Below are positions 45,397-54,803 of a stretch of 56,413 nucleotides of DNA, in pieces. The notes beneath the pieces are model-generated. The model searched no databases and was not told the DNA's origin. It saw only the letters and a list, made by a program, of their open reading frames with translations. Each line of letters opens with the position of its first letter. Position 1 is the first letter of the stretch. The stretch spans positions 1 to 56,413 of the forward strand of contig JADJSX010000032.1 in the NCBI GenBank assembly GCA_016711485.1, given 5' to 3'. Made by a program: the position numbers and the translations under genes. This stretch comes from Leptospiraceae bacterium (GTDB taxonomy: Bacteria; Spirochaetota; Leptospiria; Leptospirales; Leptospiraceae).

Positions 45397-46105
45397 ATGA
45401 TTAGATTACACAATACTAAAAATATATTGAAAGGGCTTTGTTATTGGGTTGGATATAAAAGTATACTGTTTAATGGGGCACAATTACCTGAATTGTCTAT
45501 CCACACAGAATTATGGACTTTACTGAATAATAACAGTTACACAAGCAAATATAAATTAATAATAAAGCCAGAAGTTCCGTATAAGGAAATAAAAAGTAAA
45601 ATTAGCTTAAATGATACGGAATTTGAAAATTGTATTGCAGATATTGTGATTTATAAGAAAGAATTTAATTCTGAAAGAAATATTCAGGATATTAAAGAAA
45701 AATTATCATACATTATTGAAGTAAAAAAATATGAAAATAATAATGAAAAAATAATTTAAAAGGAATACGCGAAGATATTAAACTTCTTAAAACTTATAAA
45801 GATAGAAATTCAAAGGATAAAAATGTAGAATATTATTTAATCATTGTCTCTCAAGAATTATTTCCTTCAATTTTTTTTGAAAGTGGTGAACAAGTAGTTT
45901 CTAAAAATAAAAGAGAAAGATATTTCCATTAAAGAAGAAATCTCCAGAGGAAGTCTCTGAAACACTTGGTTCCAAGATTGAAGAGTTTCAATATGAATAT
46001 GTTAATAAGAATCGAACAATAAGAAAAGTAGAGCTTAATACTGAAAGAGTTAATCAGGTTAATATTAAAGCAGATTTCATAAGTGCTATAATCGTAAAGG
46101 TATAG
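45397..46105 (+). pseudogene. Broken PD-(D/E)XK nuclease-like gene
   Basis: The first frame from the ATG at 45397 (after GGAGAG) carries CIADIVIYKKEF and YIIEVKKYE, a D...E-V-K centre, and stops at 45759. After an A-run the next frame reads NNLKGIREDIKLLKTYKDRN and EYYLIIVSQELFPS. A second indel near 45930 leads to PLKKKSPEEVSETLGSK and the end at 46105. Two single-base shifts therefore break a protein of about 235 residues. The fold suggests a small restriction-like enzyme. Confidence 0.6.
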
Positions 46106-46132
46106 TGTTCGCCAAAGTTGTATAGCATTAAC

Positions 46133-46139
46133 GTTAAGC
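46133..46139 (+). repeat. Relic cassette core box inside cassette 22
   Basis: CATTAACGTTAAGCGGTATTG has the form of a cassette start (GTTNNNNGNNA) preceded by TTAAC as at true attC ends, but no attC body is present upstream. It marks an old boundary between the broken nuclease gene and the following gene. Confidence 0.5.
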
Positions 46140-46235
46140 GGTATTGTATAAACTTTTAAAGATTATGAGAATTCTGGAAAACAAAAACGTGTTCAGAATA
46201 TTTTCATGCAAAATAAATTAAAAAGGAGAGTTAAG

Positions 46236-46952
46236 ATGCTCAGAGATAAATTAAAGGAAATGTATTTAGAAAATGGATTCAATAAAAACGTAATAAAAAA
46301 TCCAGAAAACTATTCTGGACCGTTTCTTATTGATGTAGATGAATCCTATGTCAGCGCAAAAAATAAAATTATGATTTTTGGACAGGAAACATATGGTTGG
46401 AAAAATTTTTCAGAATATAAAAATGAATCGAATTGTATTGAAGAATATATACAGCATTATAAAGAGTTTAATAATGGGCTTGGTTATTATGTAACACCCT
46501 TTTGGTATGCATTCAATTATTTTAAGAACTGTATTGATGAGTCTCACGTAATATGGAATAATATTAGCAAATTTGATTATCTTGAAAGAAGCATTTTATT
46601 TGCTCCAGAGGATGAACAAACAGAGCTAATCACACAGCAAAAAAATATTTTGATAAAAGAAATTGAAATTACTAAGCCTGATATATGTATTTTTTTTATT
46701 GGAAAAGGTTATAAATATAAATGGATTCTTGACTTAATATTTGATGACCATGTAGAAAGTGATATTGATAATGCAAAAATGACTATGAGATTTTTTGGAA
46801 AAGAAAGTGAAAAATATACAATCAGTAAAATAAACTCTAAAAATTTACCGGATAGAAGTTATGTAACTTATCATCCTAATACTATAAATTGGCAGGGAGT
46901 AGAAATACGAGATAATATTTACGAATTACTAAAGGAATTAATCGTAAAGTGA
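46236..46952 (+). CDS. Uracil-DNA glycosylase-fold-like protein
   Basis: The product is 238 residues from the ATG at 46236, seven bases after AAAGGAG; the upstream in-frame ATG at 46206 has no such site. IMIFGQETYGW near 46-56, KPDICIFFIGKGYKY in the middle and YVTYHPN near the end match the order of motifs in the uracil-DNA glycosylase superfamily, though the catalytic residues of true UDGs are not evident. It may be a distant member with another substrate. It sits at the end of a cassette whose first gene is broken. Confidence 0.55.
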   Translation: MLRDKLKEMYLENGFNKNVIKNPENYSGPFLIDVDESYVSAKNKIMIFGQETYGWKNFSEYKNESNCIEEYIQHYKEFNNGLGYYVTPFWYAFNYFKNCIDESHVIWNNISKFDYLERSILFAPEDEQTELITQQKNILIKEIEITKPDICIFFIGKGYKYKWILDLIFDDHVESDIDNAKMTMRFFGKESEKYTISKINSKNLPDRSYVTYHPNTINWQGVEIRDNIYELLKELIVK

Positions 46953-46964
46953 AAGCCAACAGCC

Positions 46965-47261
46965 GCATAACTGCGAGTATCCACTGCGGAGGTGAACTAT
47001 GTCGGAAGCTGTTCACCTCCTTGCTCCAAGCCGGCAAAGTCGTGTTAGCCAAACTTTGTAGTATATTTGTTGAACTCACGCAAGTCCAGTGCCTTCGCTC
47101 CGGTCACAAAACTTGCAAGAGAATAATGCAAGTTTTGCGCCCTACACTCAGTCACGGGACTTGCTAGTAGTTGGTCGGCTTGGAGACATGACTTTTAAAC
47201 TCAAAAGGTGCTACCGCACTTTCGAGTTTAAAAGTCACGTCGGATACTCTTAACGTTATGC
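46965..47261 (+). repeat. attC site of cassette 22 (type A, CAAGCC subfamily)
   Basis: GCATAAC at the left, GTTATGC at the right. Last hairpin GACTTTTAAACTC pairs with GAGTTTAAAAGTC: both arms carry the compensating change relative to the common GACTTTGAAACTC form. Confidence 0.92.
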
Positions 47262-47980
47262 GCAATGCCTCGCTATATTTCATTTGCTCAATCCAACAGA
47301 TTGAAAAAGAATGGAAAAAGATTGTTTTTTATGGCTGGATTCGAAAAATAATGTGAAACGCAGGATTTACGATTGTTTTAAATAAAATTGAAAGGAGTTC
47401 TGATTTTGGACTTTTCTTATGAGAAATACAGATTAGAAATTTGAAAGACGTAGTAATTACTTTTAAGATGACGGAAATAGATTTTGCAATATTGAAAAGG
47501 ATTAGCTTTTAAACTTAAGCTGGATAATAAGAATTATCCGAGACTCTTTTGGTATTTTAAGAACTGCTTTGTATCTTTAAGTTTAAAAATTAAATAAAAA
47601 TATAAGAATAAAAATATTAAATATAAGCTGGATAATAAGAATTATCCGAAACTTTATTGATATTTTAAGAATTACTATTAGAATCAAACAAGTTGCACTT
47701 TTGGTTTAAGTATGACTGAATAGAATTCTTCAATTGACTTTCTATTTCTAAGTTTGCCCGCATAGAATTATGAAACATTTTTTTGATTCTAAGCCTTCCT
47801 ATTTATTTGTAGAAAGAAATTTTCAAGAATCGCATTAACTTAAAGTTTTTTTAGTTGAAGTTTTTTATCATAGGTAAACATATAGTAAACGCGTGGACGG
47901 AAATTACTTGCTAGATTTTATCGAGTTACGAGTTTAGTTCTTGTCAGATTTTATCGGAGTCATGAGGCAAAGCGCATAAC
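47255..47980. other. Geneless cassette family, copy 4
   Basis: Near-identical to the copies at 15083, 32719 and 44337. The right end has lost three bases (GGAGTCATGAGGC against GGAGTCGTACGAGGC). No gene on either strand. Confidence 0.65.
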
Positions 47981-48235
47981 TGCGAGTATCCACTGCGGAG
48001 GTGAACAATGTTCGGAAGCTGTTCACCTCCTTGCTCCAAGCCGGCATAGTTGTATCCAGTGCCTTCGTTCCGGTCACAAAACTTGCAGAGAAGATAATGC
48101 AAGTTTTGCGCCCTACACTCAGTCACGGGACTTGCTAGTAGTTGGTCGGCTTGGAGACATTGAGAAAATGGAAAGAAAAATGCTTGGGGCATTTTCTTCC
48201 CATTTTCTCAACGTCGGATACTCTTTACGTTAGGC
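47974..48235 (+). repeat. attC site of cassette 23 (type A, CAAGCC, internal deletion)
   Basis: GCATAAC at the left, GTTAGGC at the right. About 40 bases of the central arm are missing (GTTGTATCCAGTGCC), removing the 5' strand of the GCAAGTCC/GGACTTGC stem, while outer stem, first and last hairpins are intact. Confidence 0.88.
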
Positions 48236-48261
48236 GTCATGAAAATTAAAGGAGAAATACA

Positions 48262-49380
48262 TTGAGTTATTCTATGAAATTAGATGCAATCAAATATAAA
48301 ATTTCATTATTTGAAGCTAGGGATTTGACTATTCGACCAGGATATTTTAATAAAACTGATACAGGATTTAAATACTGTGGAGTTATTTTTAATTTTTTAA
48401 AACATTGTTTTAGGGCTGATGAAATTAAATTCATTATTAGTGGAAAAGAAAAAACTAAAATTTCCATAAAAAGAAAAAATCAAATAAAGGAATTAAAAGT
48501 TCTAATTAACATTGATGATTTAAATATTCTTATCAGCAAAATTGGAATAGAAAGAAATAAATTTTCTAAAAAATCAGTAGAGAACGAACTGCTAAAGCTT
48601 TTACATGTAAAGAAGATAGATACTGGAATTGAAAAAAAGATAAACTTAGGTAATAAAATTTCTGAAATTGCAGCCAATCAAGATAGCCTAACTAGATCTG
48701 ATCTTACGAAGATGTTTGAAATAATTTCTAAATCAAAAGATACAATAAATATTGGTATTGAAAATATTTCGAAGAATAAAAGAAAACTAGACTTTATATT
48801 TCTTGAAACAGTAATTAGAGAAATGGAAGATGCTATTGACAGTGATAAAAATGAAAATTATTGGCAAAGATTTTTTCGAGAATATATTCTGCTTTTTAAT
48901 GAAGGATATTTAAAAATTATCGAGAAGCAAAATATTGGACTTATCAAAATAAAAATACCAGACTTTTTATTACTTTCGACAAGTTACTTTCTTGACATCG
49001 TTGAACTTAAACGACCGAGCACAAACTTATTAGTTAAAGATAAAAACACTAGAAATAATTATATATGGGATAAAGAAATTAATATTGGAATATCTCAAGT
49101 AGAAAATTATCTGCAAATATTAAACAGTAATGCAGAAGTTATAGCCAGTCAACTTAGCAAATCTTTACGAATTCTTGATTTAAGTATCATTAGACCTAGA
49201 GGCTTTATAATTGCAGGAACTTCAAAATTGCTGGAAGATTCTGATGATGATTATATAGGTAAAAAAAAGAATGACTTTAGGATTTTGAATGATTCTTTAA
49301 AAAACGTAGAAATTATATTATTTGATGACTATTTAAAGAGACTACAAAATCTATTAAAAATTTTGAAAGAAAATTTATAG
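48262..49380 (+). CDS. sduA: Shedu-like immune protein (DUF4263)
   Basis: The product is 372 residues from a TTG seven bases after AAAGGAG; the ATG at 48274 is the alternative. The C-terminal half matches the DUF4263/SduA nuclease domain: NYWQRFFREYILLF, then PDF with D234, LDIVELKRPS with E248-L-K250, ISQVENYLQIL and RPRGFIIAGTSK. Shedu proteins are single-gene phage defences whose nuclease domain is held in check by an N-terminal domain, which here is a lysine-rich region of about 190 residues. It is the only gene in its cassette, as expected for a one-gene system. Confidence 0.78.
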   Translation: MSYSMKLDAIKYKISLFEARDLTIRPGYFNKTDTGFKYCGVIFNFLKHCFRADEIKFIISGKEKTKISIKRKNQIKELKVLINIDDLNILISKIGIERNKFSKKSVENELLKLLHVKKIDTGIEKKINLGNKISEIAANQDSLTRSDLTKMFEIISKSKDTINIGIENISKNKRKLDFIFLETVIREMEDAIDSDKNENYWQRFFREYILLFNEGYLKIIEKQNIGLIKIKIPDFLLLSTSYFLDIVELKRPSTNLLVKDKNTRNNYIWDKEINIGISQVENYLQILNSNAEVIASQLSKSLRILDLSIIRPRGFIIAGTSKLLEDSDDDYIGKKKNDFRILNDSLKNVEIILFDDYLKRLQNLLKILKENL

Positions 49381-49392
49381 AATTTTCACGAC

Positions 49393-49688
49393 GCCTAACT
49401 GCGAGTATCCGCTAAGAGAGTGAACTATGTTCGGAAGCTGTTCACTCTCTTGCTCCGAGCCGGCTGGTTGTTTAAGTGAAACTTTTTAGTTTATTTGGAA
49501 AGTTAACGCAAGTCCAGTGCCTTCACTACTGTCACGAAACTTGCAGAAAAGAGCAAGTTTGCGCGCCATCCGTTCAGTCACAGGACTTGCTAGTCATACG
49601 GTTGGCTCGGAGACATGACTTTTAAACTCAAAAGGTGCTACCGCACTTTCGAGTTTAAAAGTCACGTCGGATACTCTTTACGTTAGAC
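49393..49688 (+). repeat. attC site of cassette 24 (type A, CGAGCC subfamily)
   Basis: GCCTAAC at the left, GTTAGAC at the right. First hairpin AGAGAGTGAAC/GTTCACTCTCT; last hairpin GACTTTTAAACTC/GAGTTTAAAAGTC, the compensated variant also seen at 47188 but in another attC subfamily. Confidence 0.92.
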
Positions 49689-49750
49689 GGCACTCGATAG
49701 TGTATGATTCAGAACAATGTAATACTTTTGTATATATAAGGAGAAGAAAA

Positions 49751-51460
49751 ATGCAAGACTATGAAAGCATGGAAATATTTGAAGCAATAAATAAAATTAA
49801 CAATTCAATTTTTTTGCCGGATATTCAAAGAAATTTTGTGTGGAGACCAGAACAAATTTATACTATTTTTGATTCTATAATGAGGGACTATCCTATCAAT
49901 ACAATGCTGTTTTGGAAGCAAACAGGACATGATTTGCAGAAAAACAAAATCAAAAAATTAAAATTTGTATTATCAAATGAAGATGATAATACTGAGGATA
50001 CATCAAAGTCAAGAGATAAGGATTACTTTCTAGTTTTAGATGGTCAACAACGCTTGACTACTTTTAATATTGTTCTAAAAGGAAATTATTATATCCGTAG
50101 AAAGCCCTGTGACCTGTATTTCAACTTAGAAAGTGGGGACATTGAAAACGATGATGGAATTTTATATGAATTTGCCTTTTTTGATAAAAATAGGGGAGAA
50201 TGCTTCGTAGAAAAAACTGCAGATAAAAAGGATTCTAAAAATATTAAACCTAAAGTTTGGTTTAGTGTAAAAAGTATTGTAGATTGTGTGTTTGAAACGG
50301 TTCAAAAAACTGTTGAAAATAAACTTCAAAAAGAATGTAAAATCAGTATCACTGTAAATCAATTGCAATCAGTTAATAAGCTATTTTTTAGATTAAAGCA
50401 TGAAAAATTGATTTATTATTACCCTGAAAAAAATGCAGATTACGATAAAGTCCTAGATATATTCGTAAGGACTAATTCTGGTGGCACAAAGTTAACTCAT
50501 TCAGATTTATTATTTTCTACGATTAAGTCTAAAATACCATCCGCGAAAGATGACTTTCAAGAACTGATAGACACCTTGAATGACGGTAGTCGTTTCGATT
50601 TTAATAATGACTTCATTTTGAAAACATGCCTTTTACTGAATGCTAAAAATAGTGAGTCCGTTCGTTACAATGTAGGTAATTTGAATGAAAATTTCTTCCG
50701 ATTTATAAAAGATAACTGGAAATCTATTCAAAAGTCTATAACTTTAGTGAAGGATATTATCCATGATAAATTTCTTATTACTCATGATAAAGTTCTTACA
50801 AGTTATAATGCATTAATTCCAATTATATATTACTTTCATAAAAATGGAATAATAAGTTATGGCGCAGGAAAACATTCAATTTCGGATAGTGAACTTAAAA
50901 ACATTAGAATTTGGTTAATAAAGACTATGTTAAACGGTATTTTTAGTGCTCATTCAGACACTATTATTTATAAATGCAAAGAAATAATTGGTAAGGGTAA
51001 GACTAAATCTTTTCCCTTCGATGATATTGATAAAACATTAAAGACTGAGCACAATAGACAGAACGAAATCGATTTCGATAGACTTGATAATATTCAGTAT
51101 AAAGGAAAAAATAGTTATTTAGTTCTATCATTAATTTATAACGGACAAATTAATTTTGTTCCAACGTCAAAAAATAACCTTCCAGAGCAAGACCATATAA
51201 TCAGTAAAAAGGAATTAAAAGGATCTAGTTTCTCAGAAAAAGAAATAAATTCGATATATAATATAAGGCTTGTTTCTTCTTCAGAAAATCGAGAAAAATC
51301 AGGAACAAATTTTAAAGAATGGTTAGATTCACAAAAAAATCCAAAAGATATATGTGACCTTCATTTAATTCAAAAAGGTAATTGGAATAAAGCTAACTTT
51401 GGAAAATTTATAGAAATGAGAAAAGACCTCATTAAGAAAAAGTTAACTTATATAAAGTAG
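49751..51460 (+). CDS. DUF262-family (GmrSD-like) restriction protein
   Basis: The product is 569 residues from the ATG at 49751, which follows AAGGAGAAGAAAA; an in-frame ATG at 49700 lacks a ribosome binding site. DIQRNFVWRPEQIYTIFDSI opens the DUF262 domain, DGQQRLTT at about 97-104 is its nucleotide motif, and RTNSGGTKLTHSDLLFSTIK continues it. The C-terminal part has LPEQDHIISKKEL near 478, an HNH-like centre, then NIRLVSSSENREKSG. Such proteins restrict modified phage DNA. It is related in design, but not closely in sequence, to the split gene at 33780. Confidence 0.82.
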   Translation: MQDYESMEIFEAINKINNSIFLPDIQRNFVWRPEQIYTIFDSIMRDYPINTMLFWKQTGHDLQKNKIKKLKFVLSNEDDNTEDTSKSRDKDYFLVLDGQQRLTTFNIVLKGNYYIRRKPCDLYFNLESGDIENDDGILYEFAFFDKNRGECFVEKTADKKDSKNIKPKVWFSVKSIVDCVFETVQKTVENKLQKECKISITVNQLQSVNKLFFRLKHEKLIYYYPEKNADYDKVLDIFVRTNSGGTKLTHSDLLFSTIKSKIPSAKDDFQELIDTLNDGSRFDFNNDFILKTCLLLNAKNSESVRYNVGNLNENFFRFIKDNWKSIQKSITLVKDIIHDKFLITHDKVLTSYNALIPIIYYFHKNGIISYGAGKHSISDSELKNIRIWLIKTMLNGIFSAHSDTIIYKCKEIIGKGKTKSFPFDDIDKTLKTEHNRQNEIDFDRLDNIQYKGKNSYLVLSLIYNGQINFVPTSKNNLPEQDHIISKKELKGSSFSEKEINSIYNIRLVSSSENREKSGTNFKEWLDSQKNPKDICDLHLIQKGNWNKANFGKFIEMRKDLIKKKLTYIK

Positions 51461-51472
51461 ATATCGAGCGCC

Positions 51473-51607
51473 GTCTAACACATTCAGTTTCTAAACGCAA
51501 TAGACTTACCAGAGCCGAATGAGGGAAAGCGGCTAAGATGTATTAACCAGAAATCAATCCGAAGAAAAAACCTCTAAAAGTCTATTGCGGTTAGAAATGA
51601 GTTGGAC
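51473..51607 (-). repeat. attC site, type B, of the IS91-type cassette (copy 2)
   Basis: On the minus strand: GTCCAAC, arms as at 17548, ending GTTAGAC where it joins the host box. A few changes fall in the loop (CCAGAGCCGAATGAGG); the stems are unchanged. Confidence 0.8.
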
Positions 51608-51658
51608 GAAACCGCGTTGTAATGAGACTTTATGCGGGACTATGGGGATTCAAAGTGA

Positions 51659-52867
51659 CTAGGGAGGTCGGATTTGTTTTTGGATGAGGCTAATGGATAC
51701 GAAAGAGCCAATTTTACATACGCTACATAGGAGAATCTTTTTGATCATGGACGCAAGAATATCTTTCCATTCTTCCGGTGTAGACTTCTGATTTAAAGAA
51801 CGATTTAGTTTTTTAAGAAGTGACTTACATAATTCGAGAGAGTCTTTGCGAGATCGGTTTGCGATGATTCCGTAATGTCTGATTTTAACGAATCCTAATG
51901 GAAGGATATGCATAAGAAACCTGCGAATAAACTCTACACATGGTAGAGTCATTGTTTTGAGTTTGTCATTATCCGCATAATCTTTGTATCTGAATGTTAC
52001 GGTATTGTTTGTGATTTCTAATATTCTCTGGTTACTGATTGCTATCCTGTGTGTATAACGTCCGAGGTATTTAATTACGGAGTCGGGATTTTCAAAAGGT
52101 TGTTTTGTATATACGATCCATTTTTTAGAATAGAGGTTTGTTAAAAATCTTTGAAAGTGTGATGGATCATTTAATTCTTCACAACTTTTGGGAATAGTAA
52201 GATAACTTCCATGATAGTATTTTTTTAAATGAAATAAAAATAATCTCTGAAATAGTTTTGATAGAACGGGAATCGGCAGAAAGAATTTATCTCTTGAATC
52301 GATCCATTTGCCTTTATCCGCAGAAATTCCACCTCCTGTGATTAGAACATGAATATGTGGATGATAAGATAAAGTCTGTCCCCAAGTATGTAGAATAGAT
52401 AAAAAACCAGGAATACAATTTAGATACTTTTTATTCTTACTTACCTTTCTTAACGTATCCGAGACAGTTTTAAATAAAAGAGAATAGAATATTTTTTTGT
52501 TATTTAATATGAGTGAGTTTAATTCACTGGGAAGAGTAAATACGACATGAAAATATTTCACAGGTAAAATATTCTTATTCTCTTTAACTAACCATTTCTC
52601 TTTTCTCAAAAACTGACATTTGGGACAATGCCGATTTCGACAGGAATTGTAGGAATTCTTTTCGAATCCACAGTGACTACATTTATCGACGTGACCACCG
52701 AGCGTCTCTGTTCTGCAATTCCTGATCGCATAATATGCTTTTACCTCGTTTCGAGTTAAAGACTTACCATAGACAGAAAAGAATTCTTTTTCATTTTCCC
52801 GAAAAACTTCAGCTACTTCGAGTATCCTCTTTCTGACCAACATCTCCTCTTGTTGTGATGTTTCCAT
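51659..52867 (-). CDS. IS91/IS801-family HUH transposase, copy 2
   Basis: The product is 402 residues, differing from the copy at 17733 by only a handful of residues (for example VFREN for VFRKN). Zinc-binding cysteines (63, 66, 76, 81, 84) and HPHIH at 169-173 are all kept. It overlaps the recombinase gene by 59 bases, so the two are likely translated from one mRNA. This is the best candidate for an active transposase in the window. Confidence 0.9.
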   Translation of the reverse strand: METSQQEEMLVRKRILEVAEVFRENEKEFFSVYGKSLTRNEVKAYYAIRNCRTETLGGHVDKCSHCGFEKNSYNSCRNRHCPKCQFLRKEKWLVKENKNILPVKYFHVVFTLPSELNSLILNNKKIFYSLLFKTVSDTLRKVSKNKKYLNCIPGFLSILHTWGQTLSYHPHIHVLITGGGISADKGKWIDSRDKFFLPIPVLSKLFQRLFLFHLKKYYHGSYLTIPKSCEELNDPSHFQRFLTNLYSKKWIVYTKQPFENPDSVIKYLGRYTHRIAISNQRILEITNNTVTFRYKDYADNDKLKTMTLPCVEFIRRFLMHILPLGFVKIRHYGIIANRSRKDSLELCKSLLKKLNRSLNQKSTPEEWKDILASMIKKILLCSVCKIGSFVSISLIQKQIRPP

Positions 52868-53510
52868 TTGCCAGACCTCCCGTCTGTAAAGGATTGGTTA
52901 AAATATTGTAATCGTATGTATCTAAAGGACTCTTAATATTCATTAAATCGTATCGTCTGACATGTAAATAAATATATGTAGCCTGAGGAGAAAAATGTCC
53001 GAGTAGAAGTTGAATATGATGCATATTAACCCCTGCTTCAAGAAGATGTGTTGCAAAAGAGTGTCTTAGAGTATGGACAGAGGCATTCTTTGTTATCCCC
53101 GCTTTTAAAAGAGCATCCTTAAATGCACGCTGTATTGAACGAACAGAAAAGCATTTCATCTTGTTTTTATCTCTTGCGTAAAATAGGTAATCGACAGGCT
53201 TATATTCTTGTATGTAATCTCGTAACAATTTCAAAGTAGTGGGAGACAATAGCGCATAACGATCTGTTCCACCTTTTCCATCTTTGACAAATATCTGCAT
53301 TCTGTCTGGGTCTATTTGATTGACCTTTAACTTAGCTGCTTCACTGACTCGAAGTCCTGCTGAATAGATGAGAGTGAGTATAGTCTTGTGCTTTATATTC
53401 CAGGTTAAATTCAAAATAGCCTCCACTTCTGATTTACTTAACACAACCGGTTTACTCTTGGGACGTTTGTATTTAGCAATATCTTTCACAACCCATTCTG
53501 CATTAATCAC
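52809..53510 (-). CDS. Tyrosine recombinase, catalytic part
   Basis: The product is 233 residues. The catalytic set is visible: R in AGLRVSEAA, HTLRHSFATHLLEAG with H and R, LLGH, and the nucleophile Y in ATYIYLHV. QRAFKDALLKAGITK followed by HTLRHSFATHLL is strikingly like integron integrases, but the extra segment that defines IntI proteins between the two catalytic patches is absent, so it belongs to the XerC/D-like side. It is out of frame with its own N-terminal domain at 53507 and needs a -1 shift at an A-run (53519-53524) to form a full enzyme. It could direct insertion into attC boxes; this is inferred. Confidence 0.82.
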   Translation of the reverse strand: MINAEWVVKDIAKYKRPKSKPVVLSKSEVEAILNLTWNIKHKTILTLIYSAGLRVSEAAKLKVNQIDPDRMQIFVKDGKGGTDRYALLSPTTLKLLRDYIQEYKPVDYLFYARDKNKMKCFSVRSIQRAFKDALLKAGITKNASVHTLRHSFATHLLEAGVNMHHIQLLLGHFSPQATYIYLHVRRYDLMNIKSPLDTYDYNILTNPLQTGGLANGNITTRGDVGQKEDTRSS

Positions 53511-53746
53511 ATAGATGTAAAAAATCGTATCGCACTATGGACAACATTCAATGTATTAGCGGATAATTGTTTATTAACTCTTAAATGGTAAAGATAATTC
53601 TTTACTTCTTCTCGATTTATTTTATCTGGAGATTTTTTGTAATACTTTGCCAGATAATTTACATACGAAACGTAACTCTTTATCGTTTTTTCGCTCATGG
53701 TCTTGAGCTTTAATTCTCGAATCATTTTCTCTCTCAGCAGGCTCAT
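53507..53746 (-). CDS. Tyrosine recombinase, N-terminal SAM-like domain
   Basis: The product is 79 residues (LKLKTMSEKTIKSYVSYVNY, then LSANTLNVVHSAIRFFTSM) and forms the core-binding domain of a phage-integrase-type recombinase. It stops just after RFF; in the -1 frame the text continues FYIYVINAEW, the normal sequence at this place in such enzymes. AGGAATTCC precedes the start. The copy at 19580 is identical, including the shift. Confidence 0.75.
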   Translation of the reverse strand: MSLLREKMIRELKLKTMSEKTIKSYVSYVNYLAKYYKKSPDKINREEVKNYLYHLRVNKQLSANTLNVVHSAIRFFTSM

Positions 53747-53905
53747 GGAATTCCTCCAAATTGTATTTGAGCCATGTATCTTATTTTTGATTATAAGTAC
53801 CAGAAATATATTTTGATAAGGTATAATCCTAAATTAATTTTCTTTACATTCTTCCGTATCGTGGTTGCATTATATTTATCTCGACAACTACCGCAACGCG
53901 GTTTT

Positions 53906-54227
53906 GTTCAACTGCAGTATCCACTGCGGAGGTGAACTATATCGGAAGCTGTTCACCTCCTTGCTCCGAGCCGCTAAGTAGTAGAAGTGAAAATTTTTAG
54001 TATTTTTGTCAGACTAATGCAAGTCCAGTGCCTTCACTCCTGTCACGAAACTTGCAGCACTTCGATACGCATGCTCGGAAGCTGCTACTCAGCTTATTTA
54101 CAGATTAGGTGGGAGGTTATTTACGGAATATGCACTCAGTGACCGAAGCAAGTTTGCGTGCCATCCGTTCAGTCACAGGACTTGCTAGTAGTTGGTCGGC
54201 TTGGAGACATGACTTTGAACGTTAAGC
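53906..54227 (+). repeat. attC of cassette 25, displaced and degraded (type A)
   Basis: Starts TGCAGTATCC (one G lost from the outer arm). The central loop is replaced by about 90 foreign bases (54056-54145, including CGCATGCTCGGAAGCTGC). The last hairpin and right outer arm are deleted, so that GACTTTGAAC runs straight into the box GTTAAGC. It should not fold like the others. Confidence 0.75.
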
Positions 54228-54312
54228 GGCATTTTCTGGCGTGGCGTGAGTTTCTTTGTAAGAATTTAACGGCGTAGTAAATGTCGCAGTTAAAATACAA
54301 GGAGCGAAGTCT

Positions 54313-54694
54313 AGAAAAAGACAATATTTTTAATACTGCTAATACAAGCAGTATTCTTACAAAGCTGTGCAGCAATGTTTTCTGGAACAAAGGAAACAAT
54401 CAACGTTCGAAGTAACGAACTAGGAACTACTTTATTTATCAATGAAGTAGAAGTTGGAAGAGATTCTGCTGTTACAGTAGTTTCAAAAAAACAAGATCTA
54501 CGATTAAGAGCTAGTAAAAAGGTTGTAGTGACGCACAGGCAATTGGGCAAAGATCATTTAATGCAGTAACTTTACTTGGTTTAATTATTGATTTTGGTGT
54601 TATTACAATTCTGGTTATTGATTGGTTGGCGACCGGAGCAATATGGTCATTTGATCAAACTAACTTTGTTCTAACTCCAAACTGCGGCGGTTAG
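54313..54694 (+). pseudogene. Decayed lipoprotein gene, paralogue of 25948
   Basis: Aligns with the lipoprotein gene of cassette 13. The start codon is lost (TCTAGAAAAAG where the intact copy has TCTATGAAAAAG), and a deletion of one A near 54518 shifts the frame before the hydrophobic segment. The last part is again recognisable (GAIWSFDQTNFVLTPNCGG) and ends at 54694. Confidence 0.8.
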
Positions 54695-54768
54695 AGAAAA
54701 AATAATGAAAATCAGGTCTTTGGTCAATTATTTACAAACAAAGACTTGGTTTTAAGAGTTAAATCCAC

Positions 54769-54797
54769 TTGACATAATAAAAATAAATAGAAATAGT
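54769..54797 (+). promoter_or_regulatory. Promoter of third Rpn gene, leaderless type
   Basis: TTGACA at 54769-54774, 17-base spacer, AATAGT at 54792-54797, ATG at 54804. Spacer sequence differs from the other two copies while the layout and the distance to the ATG are the same. Confidence 0.55.
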
Positions 54798-54803
54798 TAA
54801 GTT

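Larger units (their letters stand above)
51480..53912 (-). mobile_element. IS91-type element with tyrosine recombinase, inverted cassette, copy 2
   Basis: A 2433-bp unit inserted at the GTCTAAC box of the attC belonging to the DUF262 cassette. The host cassette end is still complementary to its own start (GTTAGACGGC / GCCGTCTAAC), which shows that the box belongs to the host and the element came in behind it. The transposase is intact, and the recombinase is complete apart from the shared -1 shift. Confidence 0.82.

Noticed and set aside
52809..53510. Integron integrase (IntI) candidate
   Set aside because: The catalytic part is IntI-like around HTLRHSFATHLL, but the extra segment between the catalytic patches that defines IntI is missing and the gene belongs to an IS91-type element.
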